From Lichenostomus cassidix (taxonomy: Eukaryota > Chordata > Aves > Passeriformes > Meliphagidae), in the NCBI GenBank assembly GCA_008360975.2, contig CM039193.1, positions 5,880,501 through 5,944,500 of the forward strand: a DNA stretch of 64,000 nucleotides, in the 5' to 3' direction. Positions 49,379-60,889 of this stretch are shown here, one piece after another (the stretch's first letter is position 1; each line of letters starts with the position of its first letter). The translations under genes were made by a program, and so were the position numbers. A model generated the notes under the pieces. That model saw only the letters and a program-made list of their open reading frames with translations. It searched no databases and was not told the DNA's origin.

Positions 49379-52300
49379 AAATTGTTGTCAGTTGGGTTCT
49401 CAGTGAGCTCACCACAACTGTCTTAGAAGCAGCAGAAGCAAAGGTAGAAAGAGATTTTGTGCCATAGCTCTACTTTTTTCATTCCTCCTGGCTGAGGGAT
49501 ATTAGGATTTTCTCCACCTTTCACCCTTGGCACTCTTCCATGTTGTTTTTAATTGCAAAGCAACATGGTGCTTCTTCTTCAGCTGGAAGAGTTGGCACAC
49601 AGTTCTTTTGTGCAACTGAGACAATAAACTGCTGTATTAATCACTTCACACAAGGTAATAAACAATAGCAGAACTGTTGCTTTTACCTCTCAGGCTGCTA
49701 CTAAAATAATCCAACTTCCTGAAGGTTAGAAGGGGGATTATAAAACTGGATTTAAGTCTGTGTCTTCCCTAGTGTTTTCTGCCTGACCTTGCACCGTGTG
49801 AGACACCAAAAATCTCATTTGCAGTGTGATTGCTAAAATGTGGTCTTAATTTGGCAGCAGGGTTGTAGATAAACTTTGTGTGTCATGTACCTGGTAAAGT
49901 CTCGTTTAGGTGTGGGGAAAAGAACAGTCCCTGGCATCCTGAGCCATATGGCTTTCTGTGAGATTTGCTAGGTGCAAGCTGCCTTTCTTCTCCAGCAAGA
50001 TTAAAAGGAAAACCGAGCTAGGATTGCCCTTTGGGGATGGTTATAAGTAGGATGTGAGAAGCCCTTCAAAATTCCTCTTCTCAGCGTTGCTTGTTTTGCT
50101 AACAGTACAAAGCATCATGCACACACCACGGCAGATAAAGGGAATTTGGAAATCAGAGACCCAAACGGGGTTTTCAAAGTCACGGTTTCTGATCTTTTGA
50201 GGGTGACACTATACTATCCACACTTGTGAACACCAGTCTGGGAAAGCTCAGCAGGATCAAGGATTTCACAGACCCCACATAAAGGTTCTGGCAGGTTTCC
50301 CCAGTGTGCTGGAGGAAGATGTTGCATTCTTTTTTTCTTTTTCTACTGAGGGATGGGAGACCCATGTAAAACCTTTGTCAAGAAGATGTTACAGTTAGAA
50401 ACAAACAGGTGAGCTGCAGAAAGTGAATGCTGGAATGCATTTAGTCCAGTGCAAAGGCAGGGAGAAATTAGTTTTCCTCCTTTATTTCACCGTATTTAAT
50501 TCTACAGTTGGTCTAAAGGGGACTCTGCAGTGAGGTGCTGCAGCACAGCTGGGCTCTGGTCACTGCTAAATGGCAGTAGCAGGATTTAAGCCCTTTAAAA
50601 TCTCAGAAAAACCCACATTTTGTTGTTTACTTTAATTTTTGAAAGCAACAAGGGCTGCTTGCTGGGGTTTAAATACACTTAAGACAAAGCAAATGCCAGA
50701 ACATAGCAATTTTTCAGGTTAAGTTAGCAATGTTGGTAGCAATATTTCTGTTCAGGGCTGTCTTGCAAGCGAGGCACAAAGCAGGAGTGCCTGAAAAGCA
50801 GAAAACTGCAGCATTGACAGGAGAAGGCTGTAGTTTGTCCCCACTGGGACACAGTGCCCATCAACTCAACAGCTGTTCTGCTCTGCAAGGACACTGCCAA
50901 GGTTGTTGGTGTCTACAAATTGAGTGTCTTGCTGATGATCTTTTGTGAAGTATTTAATTTCTAGGTGAAGGAAGGAGGAGGGAATAAATTGCTTTATCCC
51001 TTGTCAGAGCTCTTCTTCATGAAGTGCAGTCATTCTACTCCCAGTTTGGGATTGGCTTCTGTATTTTTTAATTACTAAATTAAAATACTATAATGATTAA
51101 ACTTTGCTCAGGAGCAATAGCAATCTCAAATGTTTAACAAAAAGGGAAAAAAAAAAGGGGGAAGAAAGAAAAAAGCCCATACACTAATGTTCAATGTGGG
51201 TCATGTACACAGTATATTAGAATATGTTAAAAAACAAGGTCATTTCAGTATGTCAATATTTCAAGGTGTTTCTGCAGGATATCTGTGGCCTGATGTGCTA
51301 CTGCAAGTTCCCAGATGCACTCGTGTTGCTACCATGAGAGAGAGAAAACTGTTAAATTCTTCAAGGATTGGCTACCAGAGTAGAATGGGCTTTGGGAAGA
51401 TTTGTTTATAAGAGAAGTCTGCATGTTACTTATCTCAATGGATTGGGCAGACAGAATTGTAACAGGATCAAGAAGTGATTCCAAGCTGATTCTCAAGTGC
51501 TTTGGGTGTTTCTTCACTGTCAAATTTTACTTTTTTTTTTGTATGTGAAACAGTGATTTTCATTTCCATGAATATCACTCAAAATGCATGAGCTGTGAGC
51601 ACAGAATTGGCTTCCTACACAGTGAGAATTGTGTATGCTTATGTGATTTTTCCATTAAAAAACAATGGAGGAAAGAGTCAAAATTCAGATTTCATAAGAG
51701 ACTCCTTAATAAACATGGATGCAACCCAGAAGAGAAGTTTTTCCTTCCAAATTGCTATCACTAGGATTTTTTTAAATAAAACTTGACCTACATTAGCAGT
51801 CCCACCTAAAATAGCACACCTTGCAGGTGATTTCCATGTGGTTTTATTTCCTAGCAGATTACTGTGCTGATGGCAGAATTTCTTTAATAATGCAACAGAA
51901 GTGTAAGGAAGGAGTGGTAACTCAGCTGCCAAGGCAGAGACACACTCATGGTGGATTTTGGGAGAAACCTGGAGATTGGAAGAGGTGGCAGAAGGTTTTG
52001 CTTCTGTCTTAGGTGGAGAGAGAGCTGTCCTGTGGTAGATCATGGATGTGTTACTGGGGAGAGGGAGGTGATGGAGAATGGACCAGGGAGTCTGAAAAAA
52101 AACCTATCCAGTTTTGAAAGTGTCCAGAGACACAGGAGAGGAGATGGAAGAGGGAGAGGAGGGTGGATGCACAATCTCAGGGACAGGATGAAGAAGCTGG
52201 GTCTGTTCCTAAGAGGGATTTACAGTGACAAGGAGGGATTGACACCAAAATTCAAGGCCACTGAGACAGCCAGGCTGGTGACACTGGGGCGATGATGCTG

Positions 52301-54594
52301 GGTGGGTTATGCTGTGAGTATCATTCATCTCACCTGGCTGCAAACATCTACATCTCAGCTCATGCCCTAGAAGCCCTTTAAGGTCAGTGCAGATAAATGG
52401 ATGCTTCTGGAGTGCAGTTCAGCTCATCATGAGGTGGCTGTTGGCCTGAGCAGTGCCCTGGTGTGACTGTGGCTGTGTCTGGTCACTGAGAGCTCACTTT
52501 GGGGTGTCTGCCCTGCCAGCCTCCAGAGCTGGGTGACATCAATGCCACCCCCAGGACATGACCCACACCCACTGCAACTAATGACAGCTGGACATAAAGG
52601 AATTCACCTTCACCGGCAGCAGCAGGGGAGAGATTTAAACAGCAGCACAGCAGTGGCAGAGGTTTCCAGCAGATGAGGCTGAGCTGCTCCTCGCTCAAGT
52701 GGCTGCTCTGAAAGCTCAGTCCCTTGGTTGGGTGCCCACTGAGTGCTAATAAGATGGCTTGTGCTGCATTATTTCATGGGGTGGTGTCAAAGGCTACAGA
52801 AGGTCTTGTTAGTAGCTGCGGGAGGACTGTGATATATTCTGATTTTGTTTTCCCTTCTCCCAGAGGAAAACGGTAATTTAGTGCTTTTCTCATGGGAACC
52901 AAATGCTGGAATAAACTCCGGGGTCATGAAATCCAGTGACCTTGTTCCCTCAGGCAAACACATAATATCATCCCTTTCATAAACTGATCAAATATTTGAT
53001 CTCACAGAAACCCAGCAAACTACAGGTTATGCTGACAAAAATAAAACAAGCTTGTGTAGGGGAGAAAGAAGCATTGCTCTGTGCCTTTCCCTAGCTCTTT
53101 TGTTTGTTGTTTCATGCACTGTGGTGTCAGTACTCAGGGCTTTACTAAGGCTGTAAATATAGGTTTTTAAGGGAAGATTTGGGTTTGTTTAGTATTTGAA
53201 CGTCTGTGGTAATTCTCACCTATCTCTTCGAGGCTTTGAAACGGCAGTTGTGTTTATAAATGGCTTTAAGATAACTGATGAAAGGGGTGATTTGCATGGA
53301 GAACAAAGTAGTGCTGAAACTTTGGGGGAGACCTATCCACACCTTTTGGTGCACGGGGAAATGTAACATGAAAAGGGGAAAAGGTTTTTCGTTGGGTTTT
53401 TTCCCCTCCACTTCCACTTGTCTTTGTTCCTTCCCATGGAGAATACCTGTGAAGCACAACTGCTCTGTTCCCAAGATGATTTCTGAGAAGTGTAATCAGT
53501 TGGTCGAAAGTATAAATAAGATTAAGTAAGTGAAATGAGGTCCCAGAATTGATATTCCCTATTATTATAAATGACCTTTCCTTATCACCCTGGAGAGGTA
53601 GCTAGTTGGCATCAAGGGTATGTCCTTGCAAGGAGGTTGGAGTGCAGATCCATGGGTAATAGAGCTGGAAGGTTAGAAAGAGACCTATACTAAGAAATAG
53701 GTGAAAAAGATCTACCGAAGGTTTAGAGCTGATCACGTAGCTTTCTATGGGTTTTTTGGGTTGGTTGATTGGTGGTTTTTAATTTTAATTGTAAAAGAAC
53801 TGACTGGTGGCTCACAAAATAATGAAGAGAAAAACTCGTCAAATGCCCACAAGGAAATTTAATCAAGTCCTCGATCAATTTTATTAATTTGAGGTTAGGT
53901 ACCGTAAATTACCCTTGTAAAGTATTGCAAACCTCATCCAAAAAGCTCTTGGACTGAGAAGCCACCCAACTTTTCCAATACCAGCACTGGAAAGAGGGCT
54001 GGGGCCAAGAGCTGGTGCTGGTATGGCTGTGAAGCACTGTGGCTTCAGGGGGAGAAAATGAGGATGCTTCTCCCTTTGCAGTCCCATCTCCACCTCTCCC
54101 CAGCCCTCTCTGCAGTGAAACTGCCACCAACACGCCTTTTCCAGGCAGAAATCCTCCCAGGCACCAGGTCTGCATTGCCCACTCCTAGCTTATAAAGGTT
54201 TTTATCTCCTCTCCTTTCCTCCTTTGCTCGACATCCCTCCTTGCTCCGTTTGCTGGGGCTCTGATCCCCTCCTGACACCGTTTGGTGCTGGCAGCCCCTG
54301 GCTGACAGAAGCTGATGATTGATGTCAAGGCTGGGAGCAAGCAGCTGCTGATTTGATTATTACTGTTTCATCTCCTAACCTTTTGGAGCATTATGGGAAT
54401 ACTCATTCACCTAGTCACGCTTTAATGGCATTTGGTGCAGTACTTCCCCAGGAACAATGAAGGAGTGGTGTTGTACAGAGGTAGTTTAGAAATTCCTGTT
54501 CCTGTTCTTTGCGTTTATTTACAGATATAGGGAGAGAAGTGAAGATCTTGCTGTATGGAGGAATGGAAAATTTGGCTGTTTGACTGGGAGCAGT
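49379..54594. other. Unique non-coding sequence, no gene seen
   Basis: Includes a 37-nt pure purine stretch at 51139-51175. A weak CR1-like phrase (AAGAAGCTGGGTCTGTTCC, near 52190) is too short to call. No supported exon. Confidence 0.5.
51139..51175 (+). repeat. 37-nt A/G-only tract
   Basis: Only A and G from 51139 to 51175, mostly A runs with GGG and GGGGG interruptions. Confidence 0.9.
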
Positions 54595-54780
54595 TACAGA
54601 CATAGATGTGCAATATGTTAATAAAGTAATTGTGCTATGTTGCTATAAAGAGGATGGCTTCATTATAAAATTCTTGGTTTAATACTGTCATTACAGCAGA
54701 TGTATAGCATATGAACTAATTTGCATGCAGATAAGGAGGCTCTGACAGCTTGGTAGCATAATTACTGCATAGCATACAGC
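54595..54780. promoter_or_regulatory. Candidate conserved regulatory element (octamer, GATA and TAGCATA sites)
   Basis: ATTTGCAT (54719-54726, POU octamer consensus) is followed three bases later by AGATAAG (54729-54735, GATA consensus). The heptamer TAGCATA occurs three times in 72 bases (54705, 54754, 54770), and several TAAT cores are nearby. The region is AT-rich without simple repeats, as developmental enhancers often are. Conservation cannot be checked here, so the call is inference. Confidence 0.3.
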
Positions 54781-56239
54781 TCACTAGTGCTGGGAGCTGA
54801 AGCTGTTACTGGAGGGGTGCTCATGGGACTAATTACGTTTGCTTTGTTAAATTTAAAATAGTGTATAGCAGGAAAGAGACCCTTCTCCTGTGCTCCACGG
54901 CGTTGTGCACAGTAAGTTACAGATCCTTGAACTGCTGCAGCCATTTTAAGCCATGCAAATGCCTGGAATCTCAGCACCTCCCAGCCTAGTGGAATCATCG
55001 ACTTAGCATTAACCAGGGTGCCTCTATCAGCTTTCAGACAAAAGGTTTGAAAACCCTGATATCTCTGCATATTAAAACTCCGGTTAGGTCTTTTGGATAA
55101 GTGAACAAAACTGAAGCTGCAGTAACTTTGTTCTGTTGAGTATCTGATGGAAGTGGATGCTGAATGGGTGAACTCAGCCTGGTGAATGGATTCTCCCCCC
55201 TCTCCCTGGTGTGCCTGTTGCCTTGCTTCATCACATCCGTGCCTTTGTGATTCGTCTCCACTTAATTTCCAGCATATTTCTGCTTCCTTTTTTTGTCTCT
55301 GCTTTGACTGTGTCTGCAGTTTTTAAAGATCTTATTATTGAGGTTCCTTTATGGATTTCGAAATGTTTAATTCATTACTAAGTCATTATAAACTGAAGGC
55401 ATTTTATTTTCCCGGGGAAATCAAGACAGTGCCACAGGAGATTATTTTCCCCCCTGCTACTGTCAGATTAGCTTGCAGAGAAGGGAGGAATTTGTGAATG
55501 CACAGTTGACTTTGATTATGTAAGCTGGAAACTGGCGAACGGTATGGATTTATTTCAATTCCACTTACTTTAAAAAGAAATACATATCAAATTGGGAGTG
55601 CCTTCGGGCACCAGACGAAGGGGAAGCCAAGCAGAAAGTGTGTATTCCTCGCTGACCTCTCCTGCAGAGCAGCAGGTGATGCCAGGTAGCTGGGCGGAGC
55701 TGCAGGTGGTGCTGGGGGAGTTTTTGGGATGGTTTTGCGAGGAGGATGGGAAGGAGACAGGGCTGGTTTATGGCCAGGACAGGGCTCTGTGTCCCCAGGG
55801 AGGGGACAGGCTGCTGGTGACTGTGTGGCACTGCAGGCTATCACTGGGAGCAGCTTCTCCCCGCCCTGCTGGTGACACAGCAGAGGGACAGGGTGATGCT
55901 CGGACAGCTCCTGTGCCATCCTGCTGCGCTCAGCTCCCGGCGGGTTTTACCCCTGAACTCATCACAGCCTGGCTCTTGTGCCAGGAGGGCTCTTCTCCCA
56001 TATCCTCCCCTGCTGCCAGCCCTGGGATGGAGCTGGCTTCGGAGCCATGCTCCTAAAAATCATCAGCACCAAGGGACCTCTGGGACACTCAGCAACTCTG
56101 TCCCCTGCCATGGGTAAGGACTTTGTGCTCTGTTTTTTAATGCACTCCCTCCTTCAGAGTAAATGTTGCAACTCCCACCTATCTGTCTCCATAATACCCC
56201 ATGCTAAACAAATATTAACTTACACCCTTTTTTTCTTTA
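54781..56239. other. Unique non-coding sequence, GC-richer in the second half
   Basis: From about 55590 to 56100 GC rises and long frames appear on both strands (154 codons at 55592-56056 +, 110 codons at 55587-55919 -). CpG is not especially dense and no domain is recognisable. I leave it as non-coding. Confidence 0.45.
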
Positions 56240-56575
56240 GTGCTAAATATTTGCCCAGGTATTTTATTTAGTGATATTCAAGCTCATCCTTGTATGATCT
56301 GCTTGCATTTTGTTAATCTGGGAATATTAATAGCCTGCTGGCATTACTGCTAATTTGGAGTTTCTGCTGTGGAGGGAATATAGTAAGGAATTTTTGGAAT
56401 GGTTTGTTAATCTTATCAATGTTCATTATGTATTTATTAATAGTAATAACAGCCAGTCATAGTAATGCATTTGGAATTCTTTGTGTCAATCAAACAAGTA
56501 TTTTTGAGAGGATGATCATTTAAGAGGACATTCAGTGTATAAATATGTAAAAATTAAATATGATAGGAGAAACAG
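56240..56575. promoter_or_regulatory. Candidate AT-rich conserved non-coding element
   Basis: Dense homeodomain-like cores (GTTAATC, TATTAATAG, GCTAATTT, ATTAATAGTAATAAC) plus TGTCAATCAAA (a PBX/MEIS-like TGATTGACA on the other strand) and ATGCATTTG, without microsatellite structure. The texture resembles vertebrate developmental enhancers. There is no direct proof. Confidence 0.25.
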
Positions 56576-57200
56576 TACAAGAAAACACTGAGCTGAATTA
56601 ATAGTTTTCACCAAAATTCTCGTCCTGTCTAATTCTCCCTTCCCCCCACCTCCCAAGGCAAAGTGAAAATAGAAACAGGAGCAAGAAGATAAAGAACCTA
56701 TCCCTCCTTTTTTTTTTTTTTTAATTTCTCATTGAAACAGTTCTCTTTGGGGTTTTTTTCCCATATAATATCAGAGATTTCAAGGCAATTTTTGCAGGTT
56801 TTTCAGACAGTTTTAATATAGTATCACACGCATGTTGAGGTTTTTTTCTTTCCTTCATTTTTGGTGCTGAACTTGAGATGTATCAAAGGGTTTTGGTTTT
56901 CCAAAGGCCAGAAGGGAACACAGTCCTTTTGAAAATCAGGGCTCTGTGCTCTCTTGACTGGGTCTGTCGTGTAATCAAACCTTTCCTGGGCATTGGTGTT
57001 GCTCACTCCTCCAGGTAACATCACAAAGTCCTTTTAGGACAAGTTCTGAGCGAGTCCTCTAGGTCTTTTGCAATCACATGAACAATGAGAGGAATAAGAG
57101 CATCTCTGAGGAGTCCTGATTGGACTTTGTTGTTGTTTCCTTACCAACTCTGCTCCTCCGTTTATGCTCTTTAGTCCTGCTGTTGCCACTCAGGAAACAG

Positions 57201-57320
57201 ATTATCCAGCACTTCTCCATCTTCCAGCCCAATCAGAGATTCCTCCTGAATCAGCAGTGCTTATTATCTCCAACTGTACATAATTATGGTGGAGAGGTTG
57301 CACCACCATAACTGGATAAT
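57201..57320. repeat. Nested inverted repeats
   Basis: ATTATCCAG (57201-57209) is the reverse complement of CTGGATAAT (57312-57320). Inside it, TTATGGTGG (57284-57292) is the reverse complement of CCACCATAA (57303-57311). The right arms are directly adjacent. Arms are only nine bases, so a chance origin is possible. Confidence 0.5.
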
Positions 57321-58774
57321 GTCAGCATTTCTATTACAGCGCCATACTTTTAGTGTCCTGAAATGGGGATATTAAATCTCACTTTAGCTTTATAGTCCTT
57401 CCAGTGGTGAGAGATAAGTGTGTGCAATCAGCCTTTAAGCAGTTAAAGAAACCCATAAAAAAATTCCTCTTTGGGATGTCAGTTGTGTAAAAGCTTGTTA
57501 CAAACTGGTGTTTAATGCACTTTTGCAAAAACTATTAAGCACCTGAAGTTAGCAAATGGCCATGAAAATATCAATAATGCACAAGCACAGAATGATTTGT
57601 AGGTTGGTGCAACAAAGGAAAAAAAAAATAAAATATGTGGGCTCCAGTTTTAGCAAGTCTGCCAAAATGTTGTGAATATTTAAGGATGAGGAATGACTCC
57701 TGCAGAGCTGTTCTACTCCAGGAAACATTTGAGTATACATATTTAACAATCTAATAGTACACTTGTATAAAAACTTTTATATATATTTAATCCTTTATGA
57801 AAATAGTATTTGACATGCGAGAGGTCAGCTTTTTGCAGTTGTTTTTCTTTAAGTTTTTAGTGGTATTTTTAACCCTTTTTCTCACTGCACTCTGCCATTC
57901 TTCCTCCTGTTCCTCCACTCCATTTGAGACATGAATTAAAGGCAGGAGGTTGGCATTCACCAATGCATGAACCAGCCTGATTTCTTTAAAACATTCAGTA
58001 TGGTCTTTTTCAAACAGAAGAGGGTGATAGTTCATCTCTAAGAACTTGGATAGAAGTTCTGCCTCATGCTCTGCCTCTTATCATCTTCATACCAGCAGAG
58101 AGCAGTGATGATTGCAGTGCTCTGTCTGAGTTCTGACACACTTCTAATTATAGCATACAGTGCAGTAAACTCCAGAGGTGATAATGAAGGCTGGGCCCAT
58201 GTGTCAGCAGAGCTCTGAAAGGGTAATGCATTCCTGTTCTGCACTAGTGGTCCTTATTTGTGTGTTTGTGGGCACTGAGACTCCAGCAATGACGTCTTGC
58301 TTGTTTTCACTGAGCCAAGAGGTGAAACATGCAGAGCAGTGGAGATGTGTAATTTTATAGAGATAATTGGGTATTAACTATCTGTCTGTCCTCTGAGACA
58401 TGCACAAGGAGAGGTGCAAGGGCAGGAAGCTTTGCCTACAAGACTTTCATTAACTTGTTGCCTAGAAAGTGTTGACAAGTCTTTAGTGCTTTGCTGTCTG
58501 ACACAAACTCTCTCCACTTCTGAGCTTGAGCTGTAGGAAATGACTGACCCCTGTAAATTTGTGCTTATTTATACAGCACAAACTCAGCATTCACAAAATC
58601 AGAGCATGCAGAGGTGTACAGAGTAAGGGAGGGACTGTGTTGAAGATGAGTTAGAAACTTGCCCTAGGAAGCTCTCTGGTGGGTGATGAAAACTTTTTTC
58701 CCCCCAGAAGTGTTGAGCATAACCCTGGTGATCTCTTATGCTTTCTGAATTGAGATATGAACCCATCATGCAAG

Positions 58775-58833
58775 CCTTCATACATTCTGCTCCAAGCAGA
58801 ATGAACCAAACCTTCATACATTCTGAACCAAGC
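58775..58833 (+). repeat. 23-nt direct duplication, 36-base offset
   Basis: CCTTCATACATTCTG followed by two variable bases and CCAAGC occurs at 58775-58797 and 58811-58833. The first copy also forms a small hairpin, ATTCTGCT/AGCAGAAT around CCA (58784-58802). Confidence 0.9.
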
Positions 58834-59242
58834 TAGCTCTCAGAGAGGGAGGAAACCAACTTTGTCCTTCCTTCAGGTTCTCCAAGGAGAGAGAAAATAA
58901 CCTTTCAGGTTTTAACCACTAGGAACACCTTCATATCTGGATGGTCTGACAAATCAGTCCTGCTTCTTATTGCAGATAAATCAGTGTAGTCTCTGTGACA
59001 GATTTGGCCTTCCATTTGCTTTGTTGGTGACAAGAAGTGTGTCTTGAAGCAGATCACGAAGGTGCAGCAAATGGCATCTTCTGTAGCCACTATTAGTGGG
59101 CAAAGTAGGTGGAAGTAGCATAATTATGGTCCAGTGTGGGAGGAGTGTCCCCACCTAGGCTTCTCATCCCTCTTTGGTAAGAAATTTGGGACCTTAAATG
59201 AAGGTCCAAGTTACTCATTTGAAAGATAGAGTCACTTGACTC

Positions 59243-59278
59243 TTGTGGATGAGTTACATGTTGTGGATGAGTCTCATG
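59243..59278 (+). repeat. Two-unit 18-bp tandem repeat
   Basis: TTGTGGATGAGTTACATG (59243-59260) is followed immediately by TTGTGGATGAGTCTCATG (59261-59278), differing at two positions. Confidence 0.9.
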
Positions 59279-59574
59279 TGGCCAAGGGCACCAGAAACAC
59301 CTATAATGATGCAGTTTCAGCCTCCAGGAGGAACAGAGGTTGTCTGCTGCCCTTTGCCAGGGGGTAGAAGCAGCTGAGGAAGGGCGAAATCTAATTTAGC
59401 AGAGGTTTAACAACTAATGTGCTCAAAAAATTTTGATATGTGTTGGGGGCAATGGGACAGAACTGAAGTTATACAAAAATCAGGCATTTTTTCCTTCTGA
59501 TCTCACCTATTTTTGTCCAAGAGAGGGACTGAAACCCTGTTTGTGCACGAGGGGGAAATTCCTTGAAGTGGTGT
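59279..59574. other. Unique non-coding sequence
   Basis: About 300 bases with no recognisable feature between a tandem repeat and the purine tract. Confidence 0.5.
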
Positions 59575-59725
59575 GAAGAAAGAAAGGAAAGAAAGAAGGG
59601 AGGGAAGGAGGGAAGGAGGGAAGGAGGGAAGGAAGGAAGGAAGGAAGGAAGGAAGGAAGGAAGGAAGGAAGGAAGGAAGGAAGGAAGGGAGGGAGGGAGG
59701 GAGGGAGGGAGGGAGGGAGGGAGGG
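59575..59725 (+). repeat. 151-nt pure purine microsatellite, (GGAA)15 then (GGGA)~10
   Basis: Only A and G for 151 bases. The tract begins with mixed GAAA/GGGA units, passes through about three GGAGGGAA units, then 15 perfect GGAA units (59627-59686) that switch abruptly to about ten GGGA units (59687-59725). Frames reading through it on either strand are repeat artefacts (for example runs of Pro-Ser-Leu-Pro on the minus strand). The tract has triplex and quadruplex potential, and GGAA is the ETS-factor core. Length is likely polymorphic. Confidence 0.97.
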
Positions 59726-60072
59726 TGGGTCGGTCACCATAGTCCTGTGATGTTCTAAGCCAGAAAACTACAGCCCTATACAAAACAGAGAGCTGAAGAA
59801 CATGGTCCTTTTAGTTCATCCATCTCTTTTCGTCTTTCTAAATATGTTCTTTCACTTGTGTGCTACCAGCTTCCATTGGCCTGGACCACGATCATCATCC
59901 ACAGCTGTTCCCAAGGTTATACCGAATATCATTTAAAATTACTCGGTATTTTTGAAATCCAAACACAGCCACTGTGCTGCCAGGCTGTGCTGCCCAAGGG
60001 GATGTGTGAGGCTGAGCAGCCCGGGGAGGGCAGGGGGCACCGGGAGGTGAGCAGGGGGTGGGAGAGGCTGAG
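59726..60072. other. Unique non-coding sequence upstream of a promoter candidate
   Basis: AT-rich to about 59960, then rising GC with CCCGGGGAGGGCAGGGGGCA and GGTGAGCAGGGGGTGGG leading into the candidate promoter. No exon recognised. Confidence 0.45.
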
Positions 60073-60174
60073 CACATGGCAGCACGCTTATCTCTGCAAA
60101 CCCGGCACCTCGCAAACTTGTAAACCTTTAATCTGCAGCCGCAGGTTATATAAGGCTGCTGCTGCGGAGGTGTG
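60073..60174 (+). promoter_or_regulatory. Compact TATA promoter candidate
   Basis: In order: CACATG E-box (60073-60078), GCTTATCTCT (60087-60096, AGATAAGC GATA consensus on the minus strand), TGTAAAC forkhead-like site (60119-60125), TAATCT (60129-60134) and a strong TATATAAGG box (60147-60155). A start site is expected near 60175. GC content is raised but this is not a large CpG island, which fits a tissue-specific promoter. A donor site follows within 55 bases of the TATA box. I do not recognise the gene. Confidence 0.5.
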
Positions 60175-60201
60175 AAGGGCAGCGGGCTGACCAGGCTGGA
60201 G
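60175..60201 (+). other. Candidate short non-coding first exon with GTGAGT donor
   Basis: From the expected start to GGCTGGAG, followed by the consensus intron start GTGAGT (60202-60207). The exon would be about 27 nt and has no ATG. Very short, untranslated first exons are typical of several tissue-specific (for example striated-muscle) genes, but this is only an analogy. No acceptor partner was found before the window ends. Confidence 0.4.
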
Positions 60202-60207
60202 GTGAGT

Positions 60208-60535
60208 GGGGAACTGAGGGGAGCTCTGGGGAGGATGGAGAACAAGGATCAGGGAAGAGGGATTGGGGTCCTGGCCCCCGGGCAAACCTGAGTTATGGGG
60301 AGAGAGTTTACTTTTCGAGGTAAAACTGAGGTGATCCCCAGTCGGAGGTGCCAGCTGGGGCTGTTTGTGTGCTGCTGTGAATTGAGGGCTTTATGGAAGG
60401 AGACACCCAAGACTGTGCCCTGGGAATGCTGGGTGGGACCAGGAGGGAAGCCTGGTCTGACTGTGGAATGGGGTTAAGTGGGGTCCCTGTCAGTCACTGG
60501 AGCTGCTGCTCTGAAGGGGCTTCGGTCCCAGCAAA
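60208..60535. other. GC-richer non-coding sequence, possible start of an intron
   Basis: G-rich DNA after the donor site with no recognised exon or repeat. Confidence 0.4.
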
Positions 60536-60720
60536 TAATGATCTATAATGTAATGATAGACATGTAATGATCTATAATGAACATATTGATTATGGGGTTA
60601 TATATAATGATATGTAACAGTTCTCTCTATATGGCAGTTCTCTATATGATGATTGTATAACAAGATATATATATAATTTTATATAGTCCTATATATATTT
60701 ATACACAAATTTTTAAATAC
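60536..60720. repeat. AT-rich repeat patch
   Basis: TAATGATCTATAATG occurs twice, at 60536-60550 and 60565-60579. It is followed by degenerate ATAT/TATA repeats and a repeated CAGTTCTCT..ATATG phrase near 60630. This is low-complexity sequence of unknown origin. Confidence 0.8.
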
Positions 60721-60889
60721 AACCCTGGACCATGCATAGCTGGGCTGGGCCAGGATCCACTGATCCCATCACTTGCATGGCCTCCCTGGTCCCACCCAGC
60801 ACCTTCCTCCACCCCTACTCCATCCCTCCTCCATTGTCATTCTTCTCCAAGCCCCCCTGGGCTTCCAGGATCTTGGGGGAAGAGTTTGG
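60721..60889. other. C-rich spacer before CR1
   Basis: C-rich sequence on the plus strand (for example CCTCCACCCCTACTCCATCC), possibly part of an older extension of the following CR1. No gene. Confidence 0.35.

Larger units (their letters stand above)
56576..59242. other. Unique non-coding sequence with small inverted and tandem repeats
   Basis: A 15-base T run lies at 56708-56722. Nested inverted repeats at 57201-57320 and a 23-nt imperfect duplication at 58775-58833 are listed separately. No exon recognised. Confidence 0.5.

Noticed and set aside
52120..52215. CR1-like phrase GTCCAGAG ... AAGCTGGGTCTGTTC
   Set aside because: Only about 15 bases agree with the remembered CR1 consensus and the surrounding sequence does not follow it.
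54680..54700. TAATACTGTCATTACAG as a miR-200-family seed
   Set aside because: Only the first nine bases resemble the family and no pre-miRNA hairpin is evident.
55592..56056. 154-codon frame (+)
   Set aside because: Same reason: opposite-strand frames are equally long and the product has no recognisable motif.
59469..59783. Pro/Ser/Leu-rich and Gly/Lys/Glu-rich frames
   Set aside because: They are translations of the GGAA/GGGA microsatellite.
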